A stretch of DNA of 64,000 nt, from the NCBI GenBank assembly GCA_003971905.1, contig RSEE01000024.1, positions 434,001 through 498,000 on the forward strand, read 5' to 3'. A program made the position numbers and the translations under genes. The number at the start of each line of letters is the position of its first letter. Positions within the stretch are counted from its first letter, which is position 1. Below, one piece after another: positions 42,158 to 53,901 of the stretch. The notes beneath the pieces are model-generated. The model saw only the letters and a program-made list of their open reading frames with translations. It was not told the origin of the DNA and searched no databases. The stretch comes from Moniliella sp. 'wahieum'. Lineage: Eukaryota > Basidiomycota > Moniliellomycetes > Moniliellales > Moniliellaceae.

Positions 42158-45130
42158 CTACTGGTAGGCAAACGTGTCGTACCCCCCGTACATCATCCGC
42201 GGCTGCGAAGCCAACAGAGCCGGGTTGTTGGCCACCCGCATCACATCGGCGATAGATACCTCCTGTGCTGAGCTGGCCATGGCGCGCAAGGTGGCGCGGA
42301 CCATCATCGTGGCCAGCTGGGCCTTGGCCACCTGCCAAGCACCCGAAGGGTCCGACAACAAACCAACCAGAGCCGATTGGGTTGCGCCAATGGGGCTTCC
42401 AGACAGACGTGGGCGCTCCCCTGCATCCGGAGCGCGCAGACGGGCAAAGAAGCCCTTCTCCTCTGGGAACTTCTTGACGCTCAGATCGCCATCCAGGTTC
42501 AACTGTCCATCCACCACAGTGCGCGGCGCATTGGGCCGGATAGAGTCCATGGCTTGTTGCTCCGTCAGGCCTTCTGCCATCTTGTCGGCCACTTGGCGCT
42601 GAAGACCCATCTGCCAAGCAATGGCTGCCGCATCGTAAATTCCCCCCACAGCATCAACCAATCCGCGGCCATATTCTTGGCTCGGCAGGGCAGCCTTGCG
42701 GACATCTGCCAACACGCCGCTCTCACCTTCCTTGCGCACGACTACTGTCATGGGGTTACCCGACTCTCGCCCGGGGTGAGTCACTGCCTCGTAGGTTGGC
42801 AGTAGGTCACCCAGCTTGATCTTCTTGGCCCCTGGCGCGATCGGGGTGCCATCCTCAGGGTTTGTCCCAAGAACCAGAATGCCAGACTTGGCATCCCAAA
42901 GGGCCTCGACGTCCTTGTTGGCCACAATGTAGGCTTGAAGGCCCGTCCACACTCTTCCCCCCGCAATGGTGTCGACAGCCTCTTTGCTCATCCCCCGTCC
43001 AGCGGCAACCTTACCAATAAAGTCGTCGTACATCTCATCCATATTCTTCTCCATCCGTTGCTCAAACTCTGGCGTCAAGTCGGACGTGACAGAGAGGTTG
43101 GTGGAGCCGGTGAAGAAATTCTGGAGGTACACTCCGATCTTGTCAAAGAAGGAGCGGGAAACCTGCGGGGACATGGAGGCGACACCAATGCTCCCCGTAA
43201 GAGTGCCTTGACCGGCAGTAATCAAGTCAGCGGCGGTGGAGATGTAGTACCCTCCCGAGGCGGCTGTATTGCCAAACGAGGCAACGACAGGCTTTTTGGC
43301 GCTGACCCGACGCACGGCATCCCAAATGTCCTCCGAGGAGATCACGTCACCACCCGGCGAGTCGACACGCATGACCACAGCATTGACCTCGTCATCGTCC
43401 GCAGCTTCGTTGAGGCCACGGATGATCATCGTGGCCGCGCTAGGAGAGATTGACTGATTGGCCATGACGAGACCGACCTGGAACTGCTCGTCGTCTGACA
43501 GACGTTTCTTCAGGGCGCGGTCGTTGGACAATGCGTACGTAGGGACCGACATGAAGGCCGGTGCACCGCGTTCCCGTTCATGCCACTTGACAGGCGATTG
43601 GTCACTGTCGGAAGGACGGGGAGGCAACTCGCCCTTCTTGTCCAAGCCAAAGAGCGAAGAAAGCACGTCCGATTTGAGTTTCAAGTCGGTCACCAGACCT
43701 GCATCCAGTGCCTCTTGCCCAAAGAAAGGTCCGTCCTTTGCCAACTCCATCACGTGGTCCGTGCTTCCGTCGTGTCCCATCTCGGGCCAACGTGCATTGC
43801 CAATAACGGAGCAGAGGGTACGGGAAAGGGCGCCCATGACCATGGCCTGGTTGTCGGCTTGGGCTGCAGTGAGCGCATCCGGTTGGTTGAAAGTGGCCAC
43901 CATCGACTTGTAGTCCTTGCGCGCCCGCGTGTGCATTTTAATCCCAAACCACGACAAGAGTTTCTGAGCAAAAGGTACTTGTCCTGCCAAGCCCGTGAGG
44001 GGAACATTGCCACTGCGTTGCATGTAGACCTCGTCAAAGGATGCCGCCAAGGCATAGTCAGTCTGGGAGTTGAACGTGTCCGACCAGGCAACAGTCACGC
44101 GCGCCTCGGAGCCCAATTGTTGCTTCTTGGCCAGCTTGAACCGAACGATTGCGGCCGAAAGTTCTTCCATCTGAGCGATCCCAAGACCCGGACCACCCAT
44201 TCCGCCAGGATTGTGGATATTGCTAAAGTCCGCAAACAGCCCCACCACACGGGGATCGGCCGCGGCATAGTTCAGCGCCCGAATAGCATCAAACAGCTCA
44301 ATCGGCTGAGGCATCTCCCCTGCCACCGGACCCAGAAGGTCACCTAGGTTAAAATCGGGCTTAACCTCGACAACCGAACCACCATGCAAGTTCCAGAATA
44401 GCCAAGTGTCCGGGTGGACCGTCTGTTTTTGCCGGCGTTTGTAGTTGAGGACCGCAAAGAAGGAGAGAGGAATCAACAATCCGCCAAAGCGTGCCAGAAA
44501 CCAAAATCCCGACTTGGCCCCAGCTCCAAGCATCGCCAATGGCGTCTTGGTCTGCTTGGAGTTGGAGGATTCCTTGTTCTCTTTACTGTCACCGGAATTG
44601 GGAGGCGGAGGAGGCGGAGGCGTGCCAGAGGCCGGGATTGGGCTGGCGGACGCAGCTGTTTCAGAGACAGTGCCCGTGCTCGTGGGTCGAGACTCGGTGA
44701 TCGACTCGGGCACGCCGTACTTGGCTTCGTCGGCTCGGACCTCGTCGTTGGCCTTGTCAGCAGCGCGAAGGTGAGCCTCGGCCTTGGCGGCCTCCCATGC
44801 GGCGTGGAACGAGGCGATGGGTTGGCCGTCAGGTCCGACAGGCTTGCCGTCGGGCGTAAACTCGCCGTAGTGGGGGATATGGTGGGAGCAGAGTCATGGT
44901 TATCCTTAGGCTGCTGCTGCTGCTGCTGCTTCTCTGTCCGGCTCCTCCCCGTTCGGCTTGTCCTCGGGGCCCTGGGTCAAATGCTTGCGCACGGTGGGGA
45001 AGGTGGAGAAGCGAGCGCGGGGGAGGGCGTGCGCGGACGCGTGGGCGTGGACGGCCGGCAGGGCTGAGCGCCTCCCGCGGGCGAGGAGGGCCGCGCGGGG
45101 CGCCAGACGGGCGGCGTGGACGCTGCGCAT
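42158..45130 (-). CDS. sppA: SppA-like S49 family serine protease with mitochondrial presequence
   Basis: S49 proteases use a Ser-Lys dyad to degrade signal peptides and membrane-associated peptides in bacteria and chloroplasts. Both tandem S49 domains are present. The first contains the lysine in RKDYKSMVATF, aligned by pattern with the catalytic Lys of bacterial SppA. The second contains VMRVDSPGGD and the serine motif TAASGGYYISTAADL with GTLTGSIGV. A membrane helix (LLIPLSFFAVLNY) precedes them. ATG 45130 opens an Arg/Ala-rich presequence ending RARFSTFPTVRK, typical of a mitochondrial signal. The linker passes a (CAG)n/poly-Gln or poly-Ala tract (44921-44940), where two compensating frame changes are needed because one frame meets stops. 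The 2.5-kb body is uninterrupted. Divergent from IES6. Confidence 0.85.
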
Positions 45131-45355
45131 TCCAGAGCCGAGCAACTGAAGCCGGTCCCAAAGGCTCGATGGTTGCCTATGCGCTGCCGCGCCCACGGCT
45201 GTCCCAAAGGGGCCCGTGCTCCACGAAGAACGCGATGGGCGGAACGACCTGCTTGATATTCCGCTCCTGATTAGGCCTGGCGCGCCCACGTCGCTGCACC
45301 TCATCAATCATCAGCGATCAACAGCCCCAATTTTGCCCCCCTCCCTCCACTCGCA
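45131..45355. promoter_or_regulatory. Compact bidirectional promoter, SppA-like / IES6
   Basis: Only 225 bp separate the two start codons on opposite strands, so the transcripts must share core promoter DNA. No TATA box was seen. The half near IES6 contains ATCATCAGCGATCAACAG and a pyrimidine-rich leader. Confidence 0.6.
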
Positions 45356-46254
45356 ATGTCGCGCCGCAGCACTCCCGCACCCTTCGCAGCAGTGCTGATG
45401 GACGAACTCAATCTGACGACAGTGGGAAAACCATTCAAAGTGGGTAAGGGCTTGTCGCGCCGATCGAAGACCAAGAAGCAGGTGGTGCAGCAGGAGCGGG
45501 ACGCAGCGCTGGGCGTCATCGTGGACAAGAAGGGGAGGAAGTCGGCTCCCAAGCCGGGATCAGGCACAAACAGTCGTGCCTCCTCGGTGTTCGAGCGCCC
45601 GGGAAAGCCCCGTCTTGCAGGTGCGGCTGCGGTCCGCGCAAGTCAGAAAGCAGCGCGGGAAGCCCGTTTGGCCCAGAAGCAGGCCGAGGCCGAGGCGGAG
45701 GACAACGAGGCCGATGTGTCCATGGCCGACGCTGATGCTACCCCTGTAGGAGAAGGAGAGCGTGAATCCACACCCGCTTCGATCTCGGTTGCCGAAGACG
45801 AAACAGGAACCCCCGCTCCCGAAGCTGAACCGGAACGGCCTAAGGACTTGGCACAGTGTACGCTTTTCTCTTCCCCAGTGTTGTATTGCGCAAATCGCTG
45901 ACTCATCAACCTCTTTTAAATCGCCCTGCCCCTTCCTAAAGATTGGAACATCGATGCGCCCCCCAGTTTGCGAGCAGCAAAGAAGTATTGTGATGTGACT
46001 GGCCTCAAGGTGTGTGCATATCCGATTCTTTTTTCTTCATTCTGACTAGTCATTTTTTGTGCAGGCACCGTACACCGACCCACGAACACGATTGCGCTAC
46101 CACAACGCCGAGGTATTCGAGCTAATTCGCACCTTCGTACGTCCGGCACCCCTGCCCCGCACGACAGCATGTATACACAGTACTAACCCTGATACAGGGA
46201 CCTGGGCTGGACCAGTCTTATCTCGAGATTCGTGGAGCCCGCGTAACGATTTAA
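45356..46254 (+). CDS. IES6: INO80 chromatin-remodelling complex subunit Ies6 (YL1 C-terminal domain)
   Basis: Ies6 binds Arp5 within INO80. Four exons (45356-45857, 45942-46009, 46065-46136, 46198-46254) sum to 233 codons in phase, giving 232 residues. The N-terminal half is basic then Ala/Glu-rich: MSRRSTPAPFAAVLMDELNL, FKVGKGLSRRSKTKKQ, then an acidic low-complexity linker. The YL1_C domain is spread over the last exons: WNIDAPPSLRAAKKYCDVTG, LKAPYTDPRTRLRYHNAEVF, ELIRTFGPGLDQSYLEIRG. It ends GARVTI. The small size and position of YL1_C at the very end fit Ies6 rather than Swc2/Vps72. All introns are GT-AG, 55-84 nt. No frame break. Confidence 0.92.
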
Positions 46255-46948
46255 CCACATATTTGTCTCCCACATCCGACCCTATCGTGTGCTTTAGAAT
46301 CATTGCCTTGGAATGGCACTCCCAATATAGATGGACGCTCGTCGTAGGGCAGTGGCCGGGTTCTCTCTCCGTCGCAAACGCGCTCTCACCGCTCGCCACA
46401 GCTCGAGCTTCCATGAGAGCATCGACACATCAGTGCTCTGAGTCTTGCCTAGCTTGTACTGACCGGAGGGACACACAGATAACTACGGATGTACTCAAGG
46501 TCCACTCAGATGCCCTATTGTGTGTTGACTTCAACGCACCTTCAGCGCCCTCCGGCCTCAGGACGCAGAACACTTACAGCTCACTCTCCCGCACTTATCA
46601 AATGAACATTTCTGCGCCACCAACCTCCTGCAAAAGCACACGGCCAGGCAAGCAAGGAGGAGAGCAGACTGGCGCTGTCCCACCGCCTCGCCGCCTATGT
46701 GGGCAGGTGGCGGACAGCCCCACCTGATGAAGCTAATGAAGCTTGAAGCCCAAGAGCAGGACCTGACGGCCGGCCACCACCATTCCAGACTCGTAGTTCC
46801 CACATCCGCGCTGGACAAGCACTCACGCTCGCTGTTTTGTCCTCCACACGCACCCCCTCCACTCCTCCCGCCCCAGAGCCCAGTAGTGACTCCCCCTCAA
46901 AGGAACCCTCCCCTCTGATCCCCCTATCGCACTGTCCCCCTGCCCGGC
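46255..46948. other. Intergenic between IES6 and the KH-domain gene
   Basis: No supported gene. TGAAGCTTGAAG appears near 46737-46748. C-rich sequence precedes the next start codon. Confidence 0.45.
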
Positions 46949-47923
46949 ATGTCATCGGACGTTGTCAGGGACGATGGAGACGGGTCAGTGACGGTAGAAG
47001 AAGCTGTGCCGATTGCGTTGCGTGCGCTCATCCTATCCACCGATGCATCCATTATCATCGGCAAGGGGGGGAAACACATCGCCGAGCTGCGATCTGAGTC
47101 CGGGGCACGCCTGATGATCACGCCCTCGGTGCCCACCACCCAAGAACGCATCCTCACCGTTTCTGGTTCGCTTGACGCTGTCAGCCGCGCTTTTGGCTTT
47201 CTCGTTCGCCGCATCTATGATGAACCATTCAACCAGCCTTCGTTGCCAGGCTCGCAGGCCTATGATGTGCGTCTTATTGTTCCCAACTATAAGATGGGCT
47301 CAGTGATCGGCCGCAGTGGGGCCAAGATCAAGGAGATTCAAGAAGCCAGTGGAGCCCGCCTCCAGGCGACGGAAACCGTTCTCCTGGGAAGCTCAGAGCG
47401 CATTCTTTCTATCTGTGGAGTGGCCGATGCCGTACATATTGCCATCTATTATGTCGGAGTTGTTCTGGCCGAGCCACACAAAGGGGCTGCCACCAACATA
47501 CCCTACCGCCCGGGGGGCACAAGCACATTCCCGCCCACATTTTCCTCGCCTTACCAAGCTTCCCCTAATACCTTCCAAGGCGGTTCAGCCTCCTACGGAG
47601 GAGTATCCAATTATGCATCCCGCATCACGAATTTCCACCCCGGAACCCCATCAACACAACAACTCTATATCCCTGACGACCTTGTCGGTTCGGTCATTGG
47701 CAAAGGAGGGACAAAGATCAATGAAATCCGTCAAGCGTCTGGCACTTCCATCAAGATTGGCGATCCATCAGGATCTGTGGAACGCTTGGTTACCGTCACC
47801 GGGTATCCTGCAGGCATCCAGATTGCTGTCAATCTACTTCATCACCGAGTCGAAGAAAACGAAAAAGGATGCAACCATCCGGATCATTTGCCTGATCTCT
47901 TTTGTTCTTTCTCTCTTCCCTGA
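46949..47923 (+). CDS. Triple KH-domain RNA-binding protein (PCBP/Pbp2/Hek2 type)
   Basis: Poly(C)-binding-type KH proteins control mRNA stability, localisation or telomere functions. The 324-residue intronless frame starts MSSDVVRDDGDGSVTVEE. Three KH domains carry GxxG loops: IIIGKGGKHIAELR, SVIGRSGAKIKEIQEASGA and SVIGKGGTKINEIRQASG. KH1 and KH2 are adjacent; KH3 follows a Gly/Ser/Tyr-rich linker, the usual PCBP layout. After KH3 the frame ends with a short basic tail ending FSLP; because another frame also continues (KKTKKDATIRII), the last ~20 residues are less certain. Confidence 0.9.
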   Translation: MSSDVVRDDGDGSVTVEEAVPIALRALILSTDASIIIGKGGKHIAELRSESGARLMITPSVPTTQERILTVSGSLDAVSRAFGFLVRRIYDEPFNQPSLPGSQAYDVRLIVPNYKMGSVIGRSGAKIKEIQEASGARLQATETVLLGSSERILSICGVADAVHIAIYYVGVVLAEPHKGAATNIPYRPGGTSTFPPTFSSPYQASPNTFQGGSASYGGVSNYASRITNFHPGTPSTQQLYIPDDLVGSVIGKGGTKINEIRQASGTSIKIGDPSGSVERLVTVTGYPAGIQIAVNLLHHRVEENEKGCNHPDHLPDLFCSFSLP

Positions 47924-50900
47924 CCATGACCATTCCACGATGTTCTCCTCGGGCCCAATCTAGCAATAGAAACTTGTTGACAAGAGCCGCGGCTTTCTTC
48001 ATCTCTTCCCTTTTCTAAACCCACCACGCACATGATGGTTAAATTTTTTCCTTCCTTCCGACCTGTGATTCATTTTCCATACAAATAACTATACCCCCCT
48101 TTCCCATCTTTCTCAGACCGCATGCGGGGTTTGAGCCATTTTTGATGAGCGATTGAGTTACACAATCTACTGGTTCCAGCGTCCGGGCAAAAGTTATTCA
48201 TCTGATAAGGCTTCAAAATGAGCGCGAGCTGCAGATGGATATATAGGGATGAATGTTTGGGAGGGAAGATAATCACGGGCCCAGCTAGCGATATTGTGGC
48301 GATGGGGAATGGAAACGGTATCCCAGTAGAGGTAAGATCTCGGAAGAGCTAGACCAATGGGCCGTGATATAGAGTCCGGGCCCGGAAGCCAGTGACGTAC
48401 TGCCCCGATGCAGGATGTGTCATTGAAGGCCGACGCGGGGTCTGGACCACTGGTGGTCAAATACAGAAGACATACGTCCCAGTTGATTTTGCACCCCTAC
48501 TATTCTTCAGCACTCAATCATACATTGAGTTAGTGTGATTCACAATGGAAGTACTAGGTGAATGTGTGGTGGTGTAGAGTGCCTGAAATGCTATGCGATA
48601 TTGTTGTGGAGAGAAGGTCATGAGCAGAGGACTCGGTATGTCTACCGCTACCGATAAAAGCACCACCGCACACCCCCACTCAAACATCATGCCTGTAAAG
48701 AGGACAAAGTCTACAGAGAGAAGGAGAAAGAGAGGAAAGGTGATCGATCTATTTCAACAGAGGAACCCGTTTAGGAGAGAGTCGAGTAGAACAGCGCGAT
48801 GTGTGATGTGTGTTGATCAGCTGCATGTATGTGGTGGCGCTGACAACGCCGGCCACAAAGAAGGAAAATCATCGCCAATACGCCCCGCCATTCTCTCTGC
48901 TTGGGCCCGTTCCTACGCAAAAGGATGCGGCGCCACCGGCGTCACCGCCGTCATCGCCCTGATCTAGGAACCGTCATCTGCTCCGATCCCCCTCCTTTGC
49001 CACCGGGGTGCCCATGCAATGAAGCAAAGAGCACGCAGATGGTCCAGATGCTACGTCCCTACAGCGTTTCGCATGACAACCAAAACACGGCGGATTATCT
49101 GATTGTCAAACATAACGAGATCTAGACCACCGCTTCACCGTACTGATCAACGGTGGGGCGCTGGAACAGGGTACCCTACGGGTCTCCAAAACACGAAGAA
49201 GCCGGAACGAGCCCTCGAAGCGGTCGGGAAGACGAAGGACGGAAACATATACTCCTGTTACCCGTGCCTTGGTGCGAATTGACCAACAGAGGCGTGTAGC
49301 AATAAATGCGCACAATCAAGCAGCCTGCCTTGGGTCAAGCTTCAAGCTTCAAGCGTGCCCCTATGATACACGTCTTCTCCACGCGCTTTTGGCACGGCGA
49401 ATCCAGGAGATAACCTTGTGTCCCCCATCCATTGCCAAAGATGGGATGGGATCCTCCACCGGCACAAAAGATCCCCCCCCTGTTGAGATTCACCAGGTTT
49501 TCATCGATCACCGCCGACGCGCATATTAGCACGCAGGGCCCCGCACATCACATCCAGTGATGGGCACAGGCATCTCGCGCTCTGTGGGCAGGTAGGTACT
49601 TGTGTGGAGGTGGGAGAAGGCGGCGATGGAAGAGAGGCATTTTCAAAAGCCTCAAAAGCTCTCCAAAAACATCAAACTTCAAGCTTCATTAGTAGTAGTT
49701 GAGACCAATACAACTCCCGACGTGAAATGCCTCCAAAATATCATTTTCAAGCAGGGTTAGCCCGAGTTGCTCTGACGATCTGATACGGAAAGTGCTAGCT
49801 CAGGCGCTCAGTACGCTCTCAGCGCTCAGTCTGAGCACTTAGGCTAAGTTCTTAGGCCGCCTTATAGGTTTACTTTTAATAAAGCGGCGGTTGGGCATAT
49901 ATATGACTATCGATCATCGATCATCTCGTTCATCGATCATCACATACAGTCATTCGGCCTTGGATATTGGGCAGCCAGTGGCCCTGCACAGCCGTCGATT
50001 CGTGATCCTTTGGGCGGCCTATCGCGACGGGATGACTAGACTGTGGGGCCTGAGACGCGGGGACCATGCCTTGGGCACAATCGACACGGACGGTATCCAA
50101 ATTCGAAGAACATCCTCGTTGAAGTGGTCTCCTGATTGGAACCATGTGAAAAGGTATATTTCTACTAGGAGGCCAACGGGCCTACGGTCCGGTCAGCTGG
50201 GGCTTCGGCCCAGCCTGTTGTGTTGGTATTTATATCATCGATCACAGCTACGATTGACAATATCATGAACGATGGATGATCTCCTGCGAGGGTACGGTCG
50301 ATGATGCATGATGGATGACGTGGATGACGCGATGCTCGCGACATCGGTTGTTGCAAAAACGCCAAGGAGACGCAAGCGAAACAACTCCCGCGATTGGCAT
50401 GATGGCCTCAGGCCTCAGGGCCTCAGGCCGCCTCACGTACCCATGGGTGCTGGAATTGAGTGTGTTGACTGTTATGGTTTGCGGCGTTGCTCTGACACAA
50501 GGCAACGCAAGGCCTAAGGGCGTAACGCGTAACGCATACCTTGGGCATAGCTCCTGGTGCCACCGGAGTGGTTGACATCTGTCTCTCGGCGACCACAGTA
50601 AAACAACCCACACAGTAGTTCCTAATGTGCATAGTATTGCTGGCGTCACATTCACAGCGTCACAGGTCACAGGTCACAGGTCACCGACAGGAGCTTCACC
50701 GGTCTGTCACTTGTCACTTGCATGTCACTTGTCACCGTCACTAGTCACTAGAGTCACTAGCCACCAGTACATGGCGTGCCAAAACCCAAACATCATTGAC
50801 ATCGATGGGGGATGCACAGACGCGTTCAATGAGGCTTTTGAAGCTTGAAGTGATGTTGGATCCACGGCGAAGTGGCTATGGGGACTGATAGCATGGCCCC

Positions 50901-50989
50901 TGTAGAACATCATCGCATCGGCTGTTGCATCAGCATGACATGCCATTACTCCCGGCGTTAAAACCCCCCTGTGATGCGTGTTCTCGGGA
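47924..50989. other. Gene-poor region
   Basis: About 3 kb without a supported gene. It contains AAGCTTCAAGCTTCAAGCG (about 49336-49354), CTCAGGCGCTCAGTACGCTC (about 49800), TATCGATCATCGATCATC (about 49909) and CCTCAGGCCTCAGGGCCTCA (about 50406-50425). A run of GTCAC words lies at 50640-50760 (CACAGGTCACAGGTCACAGG). Short open frames carry no motifs. Confidence 0.5.
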
Positions 50990-50997
50990 TATATATA
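50990..50997 (+). promoter_or_regulatory. TATA box of the 51.1-kb gene
   Basis: TATATATA in GGGATATATATAGTTTTG lies 126-133 bp upstream of the ATG at 51123, on the same strand, a normal distance for a fungal promoter. Confidence 0.5.
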
Positions 50998-51122
50998 GTT
51001 TTGTTTCTTGTTTGCCATACTACCAACTCCACCTGACATCGCATGGCCCTCGGGTTTTTGCATCTCCCTTGTTGTACCCGGCGACGCTCCAATTGTTTCG
51101 TTTCCACGCTCCTTTCCACGCC

Positions 51123-52067
51123 ATGGTCCACTCCACTCGCACCAATCTATTCGACTTGGCCACGCTGATACCCGCCCCCCGTCAGCGCAGCCAGACCAAC
51201 ACGGTCCCTCTCACCACCACTGCAACTGTTCCCACCGTGGCCCTGAGCCAAGTCCCAACTCATTCAGTGGGCAGTAAAGGTGAGGCCCAAGCTGCCGTGG
51301 CTGCGGACGCATCTCTTGCTATCCTACCACAAAGGGAGCTTGACCGACGCCAATTCCGTGCCCGTCTAGACCACACATTGGGACGGAAACACTTTGAGCT
51401 TCATCCAGCTTCCATGGCCCGAGTCACCCACCCCCCTCCCCACAAGCCGGCATCCAAGGCAAGGGCCGGCATTTCCTCCACAACCATCAACCCTTCCCTA
51501 GACGGCACCTCCCCCACCTTGCGGCCCAGCTTCGGGTCTCCCCCTGAGGCACGAGGGCGGGGGATCGTTCGCAAGCCAAGCACGGTCCGAGGGAAAGCAC
51601 CTTTGCCGAGCCGGGATTCAAGGCAAGTCGCTACCGTTTCGCCGATCAAAGTAAGCTCCATTTCGCCCACACGGAGTTATGCCAGGGATGATAATGCCTT
51701 TTCCGCTGTCCTCTCTACCGTCGGTTGGTCCTGGGGTCAGCGTTCGCTGGACCCCAACGACATGGACGAGGGGGTGTTCTCAATGGAATTGGAGGAGCAA
51801 TCCCCATTGACGGCAAGGTACTCGGCACCAACCATTTCCATCGGAACACCATCGGCTCCCCCTTCGCACCGGGCCTCGATGGACCGGGGAAGGCTTCAAG
51901 CACCCTCAGTCCAGCGCAAGTCTCCCCCAACTCGAACGCCACTAGGCACTGCCCTGGGAGGATCCCTCTCCCACGACCGTGCACTCCCCTCACCGCTTCC
52001 GTTATTCTTTTACCCTCGCACTACTCTGCACCGGGCCTTATTAGACCATGCGCTGTGTGACATGTAA
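51123..52067 (+). CDS. Unrecognised Ser/Thr/Pro-rich protein
   Basis: A single open frame of 314 residues starts MVHSTRTNLFDLATLIPAPR in a good context (CACGCCATGG) behind a TATA box. The N-terminal third contains AILPQRELDRRQFRARLDH and TLGRKHFELHP, which look helical. The rest is disordered, with many S/T-P sites such as VSPIKVSSISPTRSY and a short GWSWGQRSLDPNDMDEG segment. No catalytic motif is visible. The open frame extends upstream to 50925, but that part would precede the likely transcription start. Function unknown; a phosphorylated regulatory or adaptor protein is possible. Confidence 0.55.
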   Translation: MVHSTRTNLFDLATLIPAPRQRSQTNTVPLTTTATVPTVALSQVPTHSVGSKGEAQAAVAADASLAILPQRELDRRQFRARLDHTLGRKHFELHPASMARVTHPPPHKPASKARAGISSTTINPSLDGTSPTLRPSFGSPPEARGRGIVRKPSTVRGKAPLPSRDSRQVATVSPIKVSSISPTRSYARDDNAFSAVLSTVGWSWGQRSLDPNDMDEGVFSMELEEQSPLTARYSAPTISIGTPSAPPSHRASMDRGRLQAPSVQRKSPPTRTPLGTALGGSLSHDRALPSPLPLFFYPRTTLHRALLDHALCDM

Positions 52068-53505
52068 GCGCATCAACGTCTCATTCCTCTACATTGCCTT
52101 CATATTGTCTGTCTACTGGTATAGACTCACACATCAGCACTGGTGGGGAGATGCCACCGAATATACTCCCTTACGATGACCGAATACTAGTTACTCCCAC
52201 AAAGCGGTAATAGATCGGGACTTCTGCACGCCAAAAATATAGCATGTGGTATTGGAAGGCCTGAGCGATACATCCCCCAAACAACGCGGTTACGAAAATG
52301 CGCCCTTGTGAGACCATGATGTGGAAGGGTGCCATATGCTGTGCGAGGCATTCGGTACCATTATACGCCAGCCTTTGAGAGACAGATACCCTCCCGGTCA
52401 TCGCGATGGCATGCCGTGACATCGAGCATCAATCATATTTTGATGGTGACGTTACCGTTATTCCCCCCCCCTTTTTCTAATAAAAGTCTATGACTTCACC
52501 TCCCTTCATACCCGAAGAAGATTAAATGGCCCGAAGAAGTATAAGAATGGTCACAGCTCAGAGAGAGGCCTCAGATCCCTCTTCAGATCTCAGAGGTCCG
52601 ATCGTCAGAGGTCACTGTATTCAACAGTCAACAAACCGCGGTACTTTTGAGACTGACACAGGCTTTGTTCCGTTCCTGGTGGAACCGGAACCCATCTCTC
52701 TAGTATACGGATGTTTTGTATGATGGGAAAGTTGCTATATATAGCAGTGGCGGTGAAAGAGGGCATAGTACCCCTCGGGTGCACACTTGCTATTAGATTT
52801 TGTGGTTTTGCCAACATCTGCTCTGCAAGAACACCAAGCAGGAATCCTCTCACTCCCCCCCCTCGCACACACCATCTCTTCCCTAGGCGTCACACAGGTT
52901 TTTAAAGAGGCCCGACGAGGCCTGGGAGCTTTAAGCACTTAAGCGCCTGTGCCGCCTGAGCTCACGCGGCTCAGGCTGAGCGCGCTGAGCGCTGTACCGT
53001 TGGACGAGGGAGGCCCCACCGCCGGCGTTAACAAAATGATTAGATCTGAGAACGATATGTAGCTTCAGAGCTTCAGCTGTTTTGGTTGTGTTTGAGCGAA
53101 TCACATCCTCCGCGTCATGTCCATCAATGCAGAAAAATATATCGATCATCATATTGTGTGGACTCTACAACGAAGAAGCAGTGACATGCGTGATATGTGT
53201 GACGTGGGGCATGTGACACTGTGACATGTGACATGTGACATGTGATGTGAGAGCGGATACGATTACTGAGTAAGTACTGAGTAACGATGATCGATAATCG
53301 ATACCAATGGGCATACGGACAGTGTGAGAAAAGTGAAATGTGTGAGAGTCTCCTGTATCGACCTCCTGCCTCCTGGCCCGGCGGACACACTGATCGACCT
53401 GCACAGCGGATCAGCAAAATACGTCACAGATGTTTTAAAATACCTTCAAAAACGTCAGAAGAGTGTTTTGGCTGTGGCGACGTGCAAACCTGTCACTGTC
53501 AGTAG
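52068..53505. other. Gene-poor region with palindromic words
   Basis: No supported gene. CTGAGCGCGCTGAGCGC lies near 52976-52992 and GTGACATGTGACATGTGACA at about 53220-53240. GATCGATAATCGATACC is found near 53290. A TATATATAGC sequence occurs near 52736. Confidence 0.45.
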
Positions 53506-53701
53506 GTCTATTACGTTCTCGACGTCACCCCTTGAACGTCAGATACGTCCTCGACGTCACCCTCCTGAAGGTCTATTACGTCCTCGACGTCACCCCCTGC
53601 AGGTCAGATACGCCCTCGACATCATCCCCTTGAACGTCAGATACGTCCTCGATGTCACCCCCTTGAACGTCAGAAACGTCGTTGACGTGCGCCTGGGCGA
53701 C
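53506..53701 (+). repeat. 33-bp minisatellite, about 5.5 units
   Basis: Units of 32-33 bp start at 53506, 53538, 53571, 53603, 53636 and (partial) 53669. Each begins GTC(A/T)(G/A)(A/T)TACG and contains CTCGACGTCACCCC or a close variant. The last full units stay in one reading frame (VRYVLDVTPLN repeated), but earlier units of 32 bp shift frame, so coding is doubtful. The palindrome GACGTC, a CRE-like core, occurs in most units. Confidence 0.85.
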
Positions 53702-53901
53702 GTATCTGACGAATCTGACCCTCCTATGCTCGCTCTTCCTGGGTTACTATTGGTATTACATTTTATACTACTAATACTCATTCTATAGCACCATCGAATG
53801 CTGTGCAATCGTCTTCGAGGGTACTTTTTTCATTGCGATGGGTCAAAATATGGCCTTGGGGGCTCGCCATTGAGAGCTCTCTGGAATGTATAGGCGCCAA
53901 A

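Noticed and set aside
53506-53701. CRISPR array
   Set aside because: The 33-bp units are contiguous tandem repeats without spacers, in a eukaryotic genome.
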